From positions 1 to 5,152 of the forward strand of contig JAHJKV010000096.1 of the NCBI GenBank assembly GCA_018822065.1: DNA of 5,152 nucleotides, read 5' to 3'. The position numbers and the translations under genes are program-made. This document shows positions 4,927-5,152 of the stretch, piece after piece (positions within the stretch are counted from its first letter, which is position 1; each line of letters starts with the position of its first letter). The notes beneath the pieces were generated by a model. The model was given only the letters and a program-made list of their open reading frames with translations, was not told the DNA's origin and did not search any database. This stretch comes from Pseudomonadota bacterium (GTDB lineage: Bacteria > Desulfobacterota > Desulfovibrionia > Desulfovibrionales > Desulfovibrionaceae).

Positions 4927-5152
4927 ATGAGTAAGATTTTTGTGCGCGAGCGTCGCCGGGTTGAACCCGGATTGCAAAAGCCCCGCTTCCGCGTGGTCGC
5001 TGTTTCCGGGGTCGAGGTCAAGTTCCGGGCCAATCACGTGCGCCGGGCCGAGTTGGATGCCATTGCCGAGGCGGTCGGGGCCGAAATCGTCGTGCTTCCC
5101 GATGCCGGTGACGGTTCGGGCGAAGGCCTGGGCAACGGTGCAGGCTGTGCCG
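4927..5152 (+). CDS. Protein of unknown function, 3' end beyond the window
   Basis: The frame is open from ATG 4927 to the window edge (75 complete codons seen). AGGAGG (4916-4921) lies 5 nt upstream, a near-ideal Shine-Dalgarno. The visible product starts MSKIFVRERRRVEPGL, continues PRFRVVAVSGVEVKF (19-33) and RRAELDAIAEAVGAEIVVLP (40-59), and turns Gly-rich with a Cys near the end (DAGDGSGEGLGNGAGCA). This looks like a small alternating strand-helix-strand domain leading into a flexible Gly-rich segment. I do not recognise the family. It is preceded by its own promoter and a palindrome shared with the divergent padR, so it is probably the main target of that regulator. No membrane segment or signal peptide is visible. 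Confidence 0.75.
   Translation, partial: MSKIFVRERRRVEPGLQKPRFRVVAVSGVEVKFRANHVRRAELDAIAEAVGAEIVVLPDAGDGSGEGLGNGAGCA

Overview
The window is a GC-rich, densely coded stretch of a bacterial chromosome. The mix of a ProB with a PUA domain, a Cys-rich protein of the type I associate from memory with the DUF6901 group, and a short PadR regulator with a Gly/Arg/Gln tail suggests a Desulfovibrio-like organism (Desulfovibrionaceae, Desulfobacterota). That placement is inference; there is no rRNA or other marker to confirm it.

Left block (+ strand, 96-3367): three genes packed as one probable operon. proB (glutamate 5-kinase, first step of proline synthesis) is followed with no gap by a cation diffusion facilitator (CDF) transporter of the ZnT9-like type, then after 2 nt by a 12-helix MFS transporter of the drug-efflux type. 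The first 95 bases hold no gene I can identify.

Middle block: a Cys/His-bearing conserved protein of unknown function is read leftward (4083-3385). It ends 17 nt from the MFS stop, in convergent orientation, with no visible terminator between them. Its likely promoter has a T-tract upstream of the -35 and a perfect 11-bp palindrome in the spacer. Diverging from it to the right is a 48-residue basic small ORF (4209-4355) with a strong Shine-Dalgarno, closed by a clear rho-independent terminator (4377-4414).

Right block: a short PadR-family repressor (4827-4447, minus) diverges from a gene that runs off the window end (4927 onward). The 99-bp gap holds two good sigma70-type promoters facing each other and overlapping, with a 25-bp imperfect palindrome over the rightward -35/-10 region. 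This looks like a repressor-operator switch controlling both genes. The 5' end of the padR reading frame is an 18-bp tandem repeat with seven G-tracts on the coding strand, a strong G-quadruplex candidate, encoding an RGQG-type tail.

No mobile element, CRISPR array, tRNA or rRNA was seen. The most unusual part is the regulatory and coding architecture at 4770-4930.
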